DNA from: Opitutaceae bacterium
GTDB lineage: Bacteria; Verrucomicrobiota; Verrucomicrobiia; Opitutales; Opitutaceae
Length of the DNA stretch: 40,662 bases
Assembly: GCA_028281165.1 (NCBI GenBank)
Contig: JANQKI010000237.1
Coordinates: forward strand, 1 to 40,662
Direction of reading: 5' to 3'
Under the pieces are notes generated by a model that worked only from the letters and a program-made list of their open reading frames with translations, was not told the origin of the DNA and did not search any database. Below, in pieces: positions 32,718-39,939 of the stretch. The stretch's first letter is position 1; the number at the start of each line of letters is the position of its first letter. The position numbers were made by a program, and so were the translations under genes.

Positions 32718-33115
32718 AAATCGCATGCTCTTTTGTAAGTCTCTTTTCATCAGCTATATCGCTGATCATTTAATAGGGGAAATACGGCTTTAGAATCTGT
32801 CCAATATTTGGACAATAGATGATAAGTCTAGGTCTGATTCGAGCCACCTAAAGAGACGCTGGCGGAGAACTGCTAGGAAGGTTTCGCAATTGCAACATGG
32901 ACGGCTAAGTGTATAAATGTATCCATATACTGAATAGCTACTAATAGAAAAGACTTAGCCAGAGATTTGAATTCCTTGATTAAAAGCTTTTGATCTGAAC
33001 ACCTATTTCGACGATGGCAAAATGATCAAGGAGCCTTATTTGAAGGAAAAAAGTTATAATTGATCAGAGCATTCGTTCGAAGATGGGATTATAAAAACGG
33101 AAATAATCATCACTC

Positions 33116-33172
33116 TAGTTCATACAGGTTCATTCGTGAACTATTTTTGAATAGATATAAATCGTAGTTCAC
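33116..33172. repeat. Cluster of TAGTTCA half-sites, including an 8-bp inverted repeat
   Basis: Half-sites: TAGTTCA at 33116-33122, GTTCA at 33128-33132, GTGAACTA (reverse) at 33136-33143 and TAGTTCAC at 33165-33172. The last two form a perfect 8-bp inverted repeat with a 21-base AT-rich spacer, and GTTCA-TTCG-TGAAC forms a tight hairpin inside. Four copies in 57 bases are unlikely by chance and suggest an operator array or a structured RNA. Confidence 0.5.
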
Positions 33173-33300
33173 GACTATGCATCAATTGTAAATCGTCACA
33201 TGAAAGCTCGCAAATAGGAGTCCTATTTCAAATCATGTTGCGAAGACAGGCAACAGGAAGAGAGGGTCTTGCTTTTCAATTTCGTAATTAAACATGCAAT

Positions 33301-33318
33301 ACGAAAGAGGGCTTTCGT
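33301..33318. repeat. 7-bp stem-loop in gene-free region
   Basis: Perfect arms ACGAAAG and CTTTCGT with an AGGG tetraloop. No T-run follows on either strand. It may be part of a structured leader or non-coding RNA. Confidence 0.4.
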
Positions 33319-33340
33319 CTGGCCCTAGAAGACTAAGAAT

Positions 33341-33423
33341 CTTCTCTCTTCTTCGGCTTCTTCATCTACTTCTCTCATTTGAAAGGAAGAGATAGAAGAA
33401 GAGGAAAAGGAAGCAGGACGAAG
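33341..33423. other. Polypyrimidine-to-polypurine switch
   Basis: About 40 bases that are almost all C/T on the plus strand (33341-33380) are followed by about 43 that are almost all A/G (33381-33423). The halves can pair as a long imperfect hairpin, and the tract has triplex-forming character. It ends about 65 bases before padR. Confidence 0.55.
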
Positions 33424-33458
33424 TAAAATCCGTCATATAGCTTGACGTTCTATATATC

Positions 33459-33480
33459 GATGCGCAATAGGTATTGCATC
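33459..33480. promoter_or_regulatory. Candidate PadR operator overlapping the padR promoter
   Basis: Nested palindrome: GCAATA and TATTGC around GG (33464-33477), with outer arms GATGC (33459-33463) and GCATC (33476-33480). It ends just before TATAAT at 33481-33486, a -10-like box five bases from the ATG. Its position fits autorepression by the PadR-family protein (typical of the family; inference here). Confidence 0.45.
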
Positions 33481-33490
33481 TATAATAACT

Positions 33491-33823
33491 ATGTCGATTA
33501 ACAAAAACGATCTGTTGCAAGGAACCCTCGATCTGCTCATACTCCGCGTTTTAGCGACTGGAGACCGCCACGGCTACAGCATCGCTAAGCGCATCGAGCA
33601 AGTGTCAGGCGAGATCTTCGCCATCCAGATGGGCTCGCTTTATCCAGCGCTCCATCGTCTAAAGGCCAAGGCCTACATCACATCGGAATGGGGGATCACC
33701 GAAACCAAGCGAAAAGCCAAATTCTACTCGCTGACAAAAGAGGGTAAAAAGTACGTGGAAGCGGAAGAAAGCTCATGGGAACGCTTCGCCCTCGGCATGC
33801 GCAACGTGTTGGATAACGCTTAA
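33491..33823 (+). CDS. PadR-family transcriptional regulator
   Basis: 110 aa winged-helix regulator. Family motifs: LLQGTLDLLILRVLATGDRHGYSIAKRI, in parts, and QMGSLYPALHRLKAKAYI, then the wing and TKAKFYSLTKEGKKY-like segment. PadR proteins repress efflux or stress genes and respond to small ligands. TATAAT lies 5 bases before the ATG and no Shine-Dalgarno is seen, which would suit a leaderless mRNA (inference). It is 16 bases upstream of the ABC permease; this pairing is common in Acidobacteria and Opitutae. Confidence 0.93.
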   Translation: MSINKNDLLQGTLDLLILRVLATGDRHGYSIAKRIEQVSGEIFAIQMGSLYPALHRLKAKAYITSEWGITETKRKAKFYSLTKEGKKYVEAEESSWERFALGMRNVLDNA

Positions 33824-33839
33824 AGATTGGGGGAGAGGA

Positions 33840-36536
33840 ATGATCTGGCTTAAGCGTTTTCTATTGAAGCTAGGCATATTGAAAGCGGGAAACGAAGCTT
33901 TCCGGGAAGATTTAGACGAGGAGATTCAGTCTCATCTCGATCAGATGATCGAGGAAAATATCGCAGCGGGAATGTCTTCTAAGGAAGCTCGTTCCGCTGC
34001 TCTGAAACGCTTCGGAAACGTGCTCGGGGTAAAAGAGGATTGCCGTGCCTCTTGGGGCGTACGCGTATGGGATCAATCGATACAAGCCCTACAATTTGCC
34101 GCACGTCATTTCTTCAAAAACCTTTTTACTAGCATATTATCCGTTGCTGTTTTGGCAATGGGTCTGGGAATCAGCATCGCTATGTTCGCAGCGTCCAAGG
34201 CAATTTTATGGGACGGCATTGGATCTCCAAATGATGGGCGTCTGTTCATGATCTATTGGCAGACAGCTTCACATGGGATCAAGGACGTTACCCCGGAAGA
34301 TTTTCGTTTTCTTAAGGACAACTTAGAAAGCTTCGAATCGATAACCGCCTTTGACAGCGACAGAGGTTCATTCCGCAACAAGAGCACAGATCAATACGCG
34401 GAGAGCTACAATTTACAATGGGTGTCTGAAGACTTTTTCGAAACACTTGGCATTAAACCTATGCATGGCAGCGGTTTTTCATCAAATGATTCAAAAGAGG
34501 AACTCCATTCAAGTATTATCATTTCCCATAGATTATGGCAAAAACACTTCAACTCAGAAGTATCCGCCATTGGAGAGACAGCGTTCGTGGGAACGAAACC
34601 CTATCGGATAAAGGGAGTAATGCCCTCCAGATTCTCCTTTCCCATAAGAAGTGACATCTGGATATTCAAGGACTGGGCCGCAAGGCAGGTTGATGGAACT
34701 CCTGCATCTTTAAAAAGCAGCGTCGAAGTATGTGGGCTTCTTCGAAAAGGCGTGGAAATCGAATCTGCCAAAACCGAGCTAGAGACACTAGCAGCAATGC
34801 TTGTGGAGAAAAACGACAGCCACTACTTCGATCTTTTTAAACAGAGAATGAGAACGATAGTCCCAGCAGGCTTGGAATCGATAAATGGAGAATTCAACGC
34901 GGCAATTTTCGCCACTTTGGTATGCTCGATCCTTGTCCTTGCAGCATCCAGCGCAAATGCTTCAAATTTAATAGCAGCCCGAGCCTTTAAGCGTAGTTAT
35001 GAATTGGCTACACGCAGAGCGCTAGGAGCGAGTCGACTAAATATAGTCGGGCATGTTGCGCTGGATGCCGCATTATTAGCGATAGCTGGAGCTTTTCTGG
35101 GCTGGATAGCCGCTGCATGGGGGTGCAAACTCATGCAATCGCTCGTTGATTCCATCGATAAGGCCAGTCGCCATTGGCATTTCAAGCTAGATACTGAAGT
35201 GGTATTGTTCGCTTTAGCAGCAACTCTTCTGGCAACCATACTCTCCAGCATTATACCTGCTTTGAGAGCGACAAGACCAGACGTGAATACCATTTTAAAG
35301 GACGATGAAAGGACCTCTTCCAGCGCTATTATGGGAAAGCTCGCAAGATCGATGATCGGCTTTCAAATAACAATTTCAGGAGCGATGCTTATAACAGCTA
35401 TCATTATTTCATCGGAAATAATGCGAGTTGCCAACCTGCCCTTGGGAGTTGATTCAAAAAAAATTCTTCTAGTGGATATAGACATTCGAGGACGTGGGGG
35501 CAATGAATCACAGGAAGCGACACTTCAGTTTTACGGCGAGATCAAAAGGCAGCTTGAGGCTTTGTCGTACATCGAATCAGCGGCCTATACTCAAAGCAAC
35601 GGCGGCCTTAAATATCGTCCAAGAATGTCCATTAGACGCGAAGATGTATCCTATGGCAGCGAAGAAGAATGGCCAATAGTCCTCTCTCAATGGCTTTCGA
35701 GGGACGCTTTTCGTACATATGACGTCGAATTCTTAGCGGGACGCGATTTTAATCAATTCGACCGTATCGATACCGAACCCGTGTGCATCGTAAGCAAAAC
35801 ACTGGCTAAAAAACGCTGGCCAGACGAGGATCCGATTGGGAAGCGGATCGTTCAACGAGAAGACGGTAGGCTGTACCGAATTATTGGAGTCGTTCCAGAC
35901 ATTCTAGATATGAAATCTAGACGATATCCCGAAATTTCATCTCAGGTCGTCTATTTTTACTATGGCCAAAAGCAAAAGCTAGGAAAAAGAAAGGGATTTA
36001 TAGCGCGCAGTAGTCATGGCATTGATCAATACATTACACCAATCAGAACCAAGTTAGCGGAAACCATGCCTTACGATGCCCCCCAGATACAATCATTTGA
36101 AAGCTCGCTGGATGAGGAACTAGCTGAGGTGCAGATATTCGCTACCCTATTTTCCGTATTTGGAATTCTACTACTTTTTAAGGCTTTCACGGGATTATAT
36201 GCAATAATGGCATTCGCCGCAAAGGATCGCTTGAAGGAGTTCGGAATTCGGATAGCCCTTGGTGCGGTTCGCACGGACATCATAAAATCGGCATTCCGCA
36301 ATACCATCTTTCAAATAATTATGGGAATAGGCCTGGGATTAGGAATTGGTTACGTTATCTCAGCAATCATTGTTGGGGCCATATTCGAAGGAACGCCAAA
36401 CACATCACCTTTCACTCGTCCAGAAGCTTACCTCATTGCAATCATCACGATCCTAACAGTGAGTGTTCTAGCTACAGGAATACCCGCGTGGAAAACAGTT
36501 AGTACCGATCCACTCCGTGCTCTAAGGGAAGAGTAG
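33840..36536 (+). CDS. Duplicated-domain ABC-type permease (ADOP/MacB-like)
   Basis: 898 aa. The N-terminal 85 residues are the cytosolic prefix domain (FREDLDEEIQSHLDQMIEE, SSKEARSAALKRFGN). Two MacB/FtsX-like permease units follow, each with a large periplasmic domain (DFFETLGIKPMHGSGF in the first; VEFLAGRDFNQFDRID in the second) and membrane helices (first helix about 97-118; later groups about 350-470 and about 760-885). Signature strings include ATRRALGASRLNIVGHV, SIIPALRATRPD, RIALGA and the final TDPLRALREE. It has no ATPase domain; these orphan permeases are thought to use separate ATPases. Function is probably export of a peptide or lipid or stress response. A GGGAGAGGA element precedes the ATG. 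Base composition looks more AT-rich than the upstream operons. Confidence 0.92.
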   Translation: MIWLKRFLLKLGILKAGNEAFREDLDEEIQSHLDQMIEENIAAGMSSKEARSAALKRFGNVLGVKEDCRASWGVRVWDQSIQALQFAARHFFKNLFTSILSVAVLAMGLGISIAMFAASKAILWDGIGSPNDGRLFMIYWQTASHGIKDVTPEDFRFLKDNLESFESITAFDSDRGSFRNKSTDQYAESYNLQWVSEDFFETLGIKPMHGSGFSSNDSKEELHSSIIISHRLWQKHFNSEVSAIGETAFVGTKPYRIKGVMPSRFSFPIRSDIWIFKDWAARQVDGTPASLKSSVEVCGLLRKGVEIESAKTELETLAAMLVEKNDSHYFDLFKQRMRTIVPAGLESINGEFNAAIFATLVCSILVLAASSANASNLIAARAFKRSYELATRRALGASRLNIVGHVALDAALLAIAGAFLGWIAAAWGCKLMQSLVDSIDKASRHWHFKLDTEVVLFALAATLLATILSSIIPALRATRPDVNTILKDDERTSSSAIMGKLARSMIGFQITISGAMLITAIIISSEIMRVANLPLGVDSKKILLVDIDIRGRGGNESQEATLQFYGEIKRQLEALSYIESAAYTQSNGGLKYRPRMSIRREDVSYGSEEEWPIVLSQWLSRDAFRTYDVEFLAGRDFNQFDRIDTEPVCIVSKTLAKKRWPDEDPIGKRIVQREDGRLYRIIGVVPDILDMKSRRYPEISSQVVYFYYGQKQKLGKRKGFIARSSHGIDQYITPIRTKLAETMPYDAPQIQSFESSLDEELAEVQIFATLFSVFGILLLFKAFTGLYAIMAFAAKDRLKEFGIRIALGAVRTDIIKSAFRNTIFQIIMGIGLGLGIGYVISAIIVGAIFEGTPNTSPFTRPEAYLIAIITILTVSVLATGIPAWKTVSTDPLRALREE

Positions 36537-36617
36537 CCAAAATAGATCGAAAATAGTTTTCTTGAGTTTCGAACGTCGATCGCTTTGAAATGACCTTGTA
36601 TTTCAAATACAAGTATC

Positions 36618-37172
36618 ATGTACCGATTGGCGTTTCTCATTATTCCGCTAGCCGCTTCTTTAGCATTATTCGCCGAGTCCGACTTAGAGGCTAAGAAAGA
36701 CCAGGTTTTCGACCTGATAGCTCAACGGCTCGCTTATATGGAGGACGTAGCTCGCTACAAGGTTAAGAATGACCTCCCGATAGACGACGCTAAACGCGAG
36801 GAAATCGTTGTCGAAAACGCCAAAAGCTCGGCAAGCGAAGTCGGCCTCAATCCGACCTCAATCGAAGGATTCTTCAAAGCCCAGATCGCGGCAGCCAAAG
36901 CCATTCAATATCGAGCTCGGGCCCAATGGATTGTCAAGGAAGCAGAGATAGATGAGCCGACGAAGGATTTGGATACGGAGATTCGACCTGCCCTGCTCAT
37001 TCTGGGAGAAGAGATTATCGACGCCTTAAAGCTCTACCTCGAGCTGGAAATTGGCTTTGAGGACTCGCTGTTCTCGGAATTCAGCGAAAAGGTTAGTAAC
37101 CCGCATCTTTCCGAGACGCACAAGCGGTTGCTTTTCAAAGCGTTGCAGGAAGTCAAGCTCGCCGAAAAATAG
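36618..37172 (+). CDS. Secreted chorismate mutase-like protein (AroQ gamma type)
   Basis: 184 aa with a signal peptide (about 1-19, [18 protein letters not shown]). The helical domain matches AroQ: LIAQRLAYMEDVARYKV (33-49), then DDAKREEIVVENAKSSASEVGL and SIEGFFKAQIAAAKAIQYR. These are the R, K, E and Q regions of the active site. The periplasmic gamma subclass has this size and converts chorismate to prephenate outside the cytoplasm. It lies 81 bases after the permease gene, and a 6-bp hairpin follows the stop. Substrate in the periplasm is unclear, as for the whole subclass. Confidence 0.85.
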   Translation: MYRLAFLIIPLAASLALFAESDLEAKKDQVFDLIAQRLAYMEDVARYKVKNDLPIDDAKREEIVVENAKSSASEVGLNPTSIEGFFKAQIAAAKAIQYRARAQWIVKEAEIDEPTKDLDTEIRPALLILGEEIIDALKLYLELEIGFEDSLFSEFSEKVSNPHLSETHKRLLFKALQEVKLAEK

Positions 37173-37190
37173 CTCTGCCTAAGAGCAGAG
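37173..37190. repeat. Hairpin after the chorismate mutase gene
   Basis: Arms CTCTGC and GCAGAG around CTAAGA, immediately after the stop codon. It lacks a T-run, so terminator function is uncertain; it may protect the 3' end of the mRNA. Confidence 0.4.
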
Positions 37191-37305
37191 GCGAAGGTAA
37201 CGATGCGTCCTAAAGCCTACGAAATTCGGGCAAATAGATTGCATCTAGCTGCTTAGCCAACGCGGCAACCGGAATTGCTTTAGGGTTGAATCATAGTATG
37301 CCTGA

Positions 37306-37334
37306 TTGAAAGAAGTAGGGGGAAAATTTATACT
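37306..37334 (+). promoter_or_regulatory. Strong sigma-70-like promoter for the 63-aa gene
   Basis: TTGAAA (37306-37311), a 17-base spacer, then TATACT (37329-37334), close to consensus in both boxes and spacing. The transcript would start near 37341, giving a 5' leader of about 130 bases with a hairpin at 37402-37420 and a Shine-Dalgarno at 37460-37464. Confidence 0.6.
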
Positions 37335-37401
37335 GAACTACCAACCAATTATCGGGTCATTAAAATCAATGCTAATAATGCGACATGCCGGTTTAATTGC
37401 T

Positions 37402-37420
37402 CGAACTTTGAAAAAGTTCG
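37402..37420 (+). promoter_or_regulatory. Leader hairpin upstream of the 63-aa gene
   Basis: Perfect 7-bp arms CGAACTT and AAGTTCG with a TGAAA loop, within the predicted leader. It could stabilise the message or regulate access to the downstream ribosome site. Confidence 0.4.
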
Positions 37421-37472
37421 GATACATCCAATCAGCCGTCTACTTCGTATAAGAAATTAGGAGGTATTTATC

Positions 37473-37664
37473 ATGAGCGTGGCTGACTTAGTTAAGCGGG
37501 AAGGGCCCTGGATAAAGAAAATCATTGCGGACGAAACGTGGCTTTGTGGAGAACGCAGAGGCAAACCAGTCGATCCAAAAGACAAGGAAGTCCAAGACAA
37601 GGTTTGCGATATCATCATCGAAAAGAGCTCCGATTTGCGTAGGCTCGCTGAGCGGGCTGATTAG
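37473..37664 (+). CDS. Small unknown 63-aa protein with strong expression signals
   Basis: 63 aa, soluble, charged, no family recognised. Two Cys residues (Cys25 in DETWLCGERRG and Cys46 in QDKVCDII) and a proline-lysine-rich turn (KPVDPKDKEV) stand out. It begins MSVADLVKREGPWIKKIIAD and ends RRLAERAD. A GGAGG sits at the right distance before the ATG, and a near-consensus promoter lies 165 bases upstream, so it is probably well expressed as a monocistronic unit. It converges on the porin-like gene 26 bases away. Confidence 0.7.
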   Translation: MSVADLVKREGPWIKKIIADETWLCGERRGKPVDPKDKEVQDKVCDIIIEKSSDLRRLAERAD

Positions 37665-37683
37665 CCATTTGGGGCTGAATTTT

Positions 37684-37710
37684 CGAGTTCTCAGAACTCG
37701 TATACGAGTT
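37684..37710. repeat. Overlapping palindromes at convergent gene ends
   Basis: CGAGTTCT and AGAACTCG (37684-37700, one-base centre) overlap a 16-bp perfect palindrome AACTCGTATACGAGTT (37695-37710). They cover the last codons of the porin-like gene and the gap to the 63-aa gene. Possible bidirectional stem-loop without a T-run; part of the pattern is imposed by the coding sequence. Confidence 0.4.
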
Positions 37711-38806
37711 CGAGAGTACAAAGATCGCGTTCTGGTTCTTCTCCATTAAATTCTCCTCTCAAGAAACCAGCAGTCGCGCTGAGTCCTTCGGCAATGTTGC
37801 AGGAAGTCGATAGGCCGTATTGCTTTCCCGGACTGTCAGAGAGCTCTCTAGAAGCCTCGTAGCGTCCAGCAACGAGCCAACGATTGGAGAGAAACACGCC
37901 CAGTTCGAAATTCCAGGCTCTGGGACGCAAAGCCTCGTCGTCCAGAAGGCCCGCGTTAAATGAATCGAGCGCGGATATGTATTCAAATTCCAAGAGGTAG
38001 GCATTCCACTGCAAAGAGAGAAAAGCGCCGGCAGCTGGCACCTGAGACAAGTTCAATTCACCATCTTCATCCTCGAGCAGGGCTTCAATTAGGAATTCTC
38101 GCAGCTCCTCGGATTCGCTAATATCGTTCGACCAATAAGCTCCAAAGGCAAGTCCATCGTTAGCCTCGAAAACAGCTGCGGCTACGAAATCAGACCCCTT
38201 AAATCCGCCTTCATGCGTGGCCAGCAAGAACTCATAACCGTCCTTCTCGTATCCAAAAATCAACCCTTCATCCAACATAGCGCCAATCGACTCTACAGTA
38301 GCTTCCTCGCTAAAATAGCTATTGTATTCTCCAAAGGGCATCTCCATACGACCGGCCTCAAGAAACCAAGGAAACTCGTCATTTCCTCCCAATCGAAGAT
38401 AGCTTTCCTCGATAATCAGATTCTTAGCGTCAGCCAGCTCGTAGGTAAACTCCAAGTTGGCCAGTATCCAGTCGCTCAGCTCAACTTCAAATTCGACCTG
38501 GACGTCTTCGAGTCGAGTATCACTGATTCTCTCAGATCCCTGTTTCTCGCGAAACGACAGCATTTCTATCTGCCAACCCGCTTTCAAGCCTGGCAATATT
38601 GGGGATAGCTCTATATCGCGCTGTTCTTTGGGGGTACGAAATGAGAGAGAAACATCTTCTTGGCCGTCCGTTTCCTCGTTTCCCGCCAGGATTTGAGAAC
38701 AGGTTAAAATAGCCAAAATCGAAAGTATTCGCGCCACGAATACAAACGAATCGCGACGCGCAAACTTTCTCGAGTAAAAGCAAAAGCTGATTCTAAGGCG
38801 TTTCAA
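37691..38806 (-). CDS. Outer-membrane beta-barrel protein (LbtU/porin-like)
   Basis: 371 aa with a long positively charged N-terminus and a signal segment (about 22-42, FVFVARILSILAILTCSQILAG). The rest is acidic with alternating strands (for example WIEMLSF-like, VQVEFEVELSDWILANLEFTY, WFLEAGRMEMPFGEYNSYF) and ends LVYEF, with a terminal Phe as in outer-membrane barrels. The GRMEMPFGEYNS pattern is seen in LbtU-type siderophore porins and related proteins; the assignment is tentative. Its start overlaps the 3' end of the upstream secreted-protein gene by 14 bases, so the two are co-expressed. Confidence 0.7.
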   Translation of the reverse strand: MKRLRISFCFYSRKFARRDSFVFVARILSILAILTCSQILAGNEETDGQEDVSLSFRTPKEQRDIELSPILPGLKAGWQIEMLSFREKQGSERISDTRLEDVQVEFEVELSDWILANLEFTYELADAKNLIIEESYLRLGGNDEFPWFLEAGRMEMPFGEYNSYFSEEATVESIGAMLDEGLIFGYEKDGYEFLLATHEGGFKGSDFVAAAVFEANDGLAFGAYWSNDISESEELREFLIEALLEDEDGELNLSQVPAAGAFLSLQWNAYLLEFEYISALDSFNAGLLDDEALRPRAWNFELGVFLSNRWLVAGRYEASRELSDSPGKQYGLSTSCNIAEGLSATAGFLRGEFNGEEPERDLCTLELVYEF

Positions 38807-39779
38807 TGGATACGAGTTCTACAATTTCGTCTTCGCCCACTTTCTGTTCGCGGACGAATCCGATTCCGGGAGCGTAGAACTTATGCTCAATCACTCCAGG
38901 TTCCATGGGCGTGTAGTCTGCCGTCTGCAAACAGCCTTCGAAAACCATATAGGTTGTTTCAGCAGTCGCGTCGACTCCAACGATTTCTCCTATATCTTCG
39001 GCTTCGCCAACCGCGTACTCCTGACGATAAACCGTTCCAATCATAGCTTCCGGATTGGCGAACATGACGATACCAGGTTTGGCCCCTTCAACGTCGGCCT
39101 CCCACGAACCTTCGAGATCCTCGATTTCGCCGTCCTCGTAGTTGAAAGAGATTTCGCCAAAGTACCAGACATTGCCATCCTTATCTTGGGTAAACCAGTC
39201 TTTAGTGTCCTCGACCAGCTCATCTTCAATGGAAACTGTATCGCGTACGACAATACAATCGATACCCAATATCTCCTTGGTATCTTCCGTTACCTCGACT
39301 CGAATCGTTTCCAACCCGTCCTCGGTATCAGCCTCGTATGTATAGACCGTCCCCGGAATCAAGGGGAGAAAAGGATTCGGATTCGCCGCAATCTCTTCTG
39401 GGCTAAGGAAATCCTCAGGATCGATTTCCGGATTATAGTAATCCTCCATGGTTCCGGCACAGACTTCGACACGAGCTTTGTAGCGCCCCCAAAGCTCGGC
39501 TCTCGTTTCCTTCAGATCAGCTTTAGCCTCCGAGATAAGTTCCTTTCGCTCATCGGAATCGGGATAGGTATTGGCCTTGGCAACCTCGAAATTGTAGTCG
39601 CTTTGAGATTCGATCAACTCGGCTATATACGTATTCAAGGCCACCTTGCGGCAACTGGAAGTAGCCTTTCCGGCATACGTTAGACTGGCATTCGCCATAA
39701 ACATGGTGATCAGGATAAAAATCCCCCAAAGGGATCGTATTGATAATTTGGATTTATTTTGAGTATGGTTAGATTTCAT
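38793..39779 (-). CDS. Secreted acidic protein of unknown function
   Basis: 328 aa from the ATG at 39779, chosen because AGAGGT lies just upstream; an in-frame ATG at 39800 would add seven residues. A signal peptide is clear (FILITMFMANASLTYAG). Residues about 45-110 are helical with two Cys (SSCRKVAL, VEVCAGT). The rest is acidic and probably beta-rich, beginning NPFLPLIPGTVYTYEADTED. No family is recognised; such strong acidity suits a marine periplasm. It overlaps the porin-like gene by 14 bases, suggesting a two-gene unit. Possible OmpR-like sites lie upstream at 39869-39884. Confidence 0.7.
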   Translation of the reverse strand: MKSNHTQNKSKLSIRSLWGIFILITMFMANASLTYAGKATSSCRKVALNTYIAELIESQSDYNFEVAKANTYPDSDERKELISEAKADLKETRAELWGRYKARVEVCAGTMEDYYNPEIDPEDFLSPEEIAANPNPFLPLIPGTVYTYEADTEDGLETIRVEVTEDTKEILGIDCIVVRDTVSIEDELVEDTKDWFTQDKDGNVWYFGEISFNYEDGEIEDLEGSWEADVEGAKPGIVMFANPEAMIGTVYRQEYAVGEAEDIGEIVGVDATAETTYMVFEGCLQTADYTPMEPGVIEHKFYAPGIGFVREQKVGEDEIVELVSIETP

Positions 39780-39868
39780 TTTACCTCTTTCGTTTAGCAA
39801 CGGCTATTCTGGCGGGATCGCTACAGAATTCATGTCGCTTAATTCGAGAGGCAGAGTATCGAATTTTC

Positions 39869-39884
39869 CTTAAGAGAAACTTAA
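39869..39884. promoter_or_regulatory. 11-bp-spaced direct repeat, candidate OmpR/PhoB-type site
   Basis: CTTAA occurs at 39869-39873 and 39880-39884, with repeat starts exactly 11 bases apart, the spacing used by OmpR/PhoB-family regulators. It lies 90-105 bases upstream of the secreted-protein gene and next to a histidine kinase gene. Confidence 0.35.
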
Positions 39885-39939
39885 CATTTTATAATTGTTT
39901 TTCTGATACAGAATCTATTTTTCGCGGTAGTCATTTCAT

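Larger units (their letters stand above)
32494..33490. other. Gene-free, AT-rich kilobase with many inverted repeats
   Basis: About 1 kb between the leftward NtrC-like gene and padR, with no plausible coding region on either strand (only very short frames). It is AT-rich compared with the genes. Elements, left to right: a 12-bp palindrome at 32644-32655, a hairpin plus T-run on the minus strand at 32691-32717, a cluster of TAGTTCA half-sites at 33116-33172, a hairpin at 33301-33318, a polypyrimidine/polypurine switch at 33341-33423 and a palindromic operator at 33459-33480. It may hold promoters for both sides and possibly one small RNA. Confidence 0.6.

Noticed and set aside
32860..32874. 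TGGCGGAGAACTGCT resembling a sigma-54 -24/-12 promoter
   Set aside because: The GG-to-GC distance is one base short of the strict spacing, and no gene starts at a suitable distance downstream.
38883..39683. 266-codon plus-strand open frame opposite the secreted acidic protein
   Set aside because: The minus-strand frame has a signal peptide and sensible composition; the plus frame is an antisense shadow with no recognisable features.
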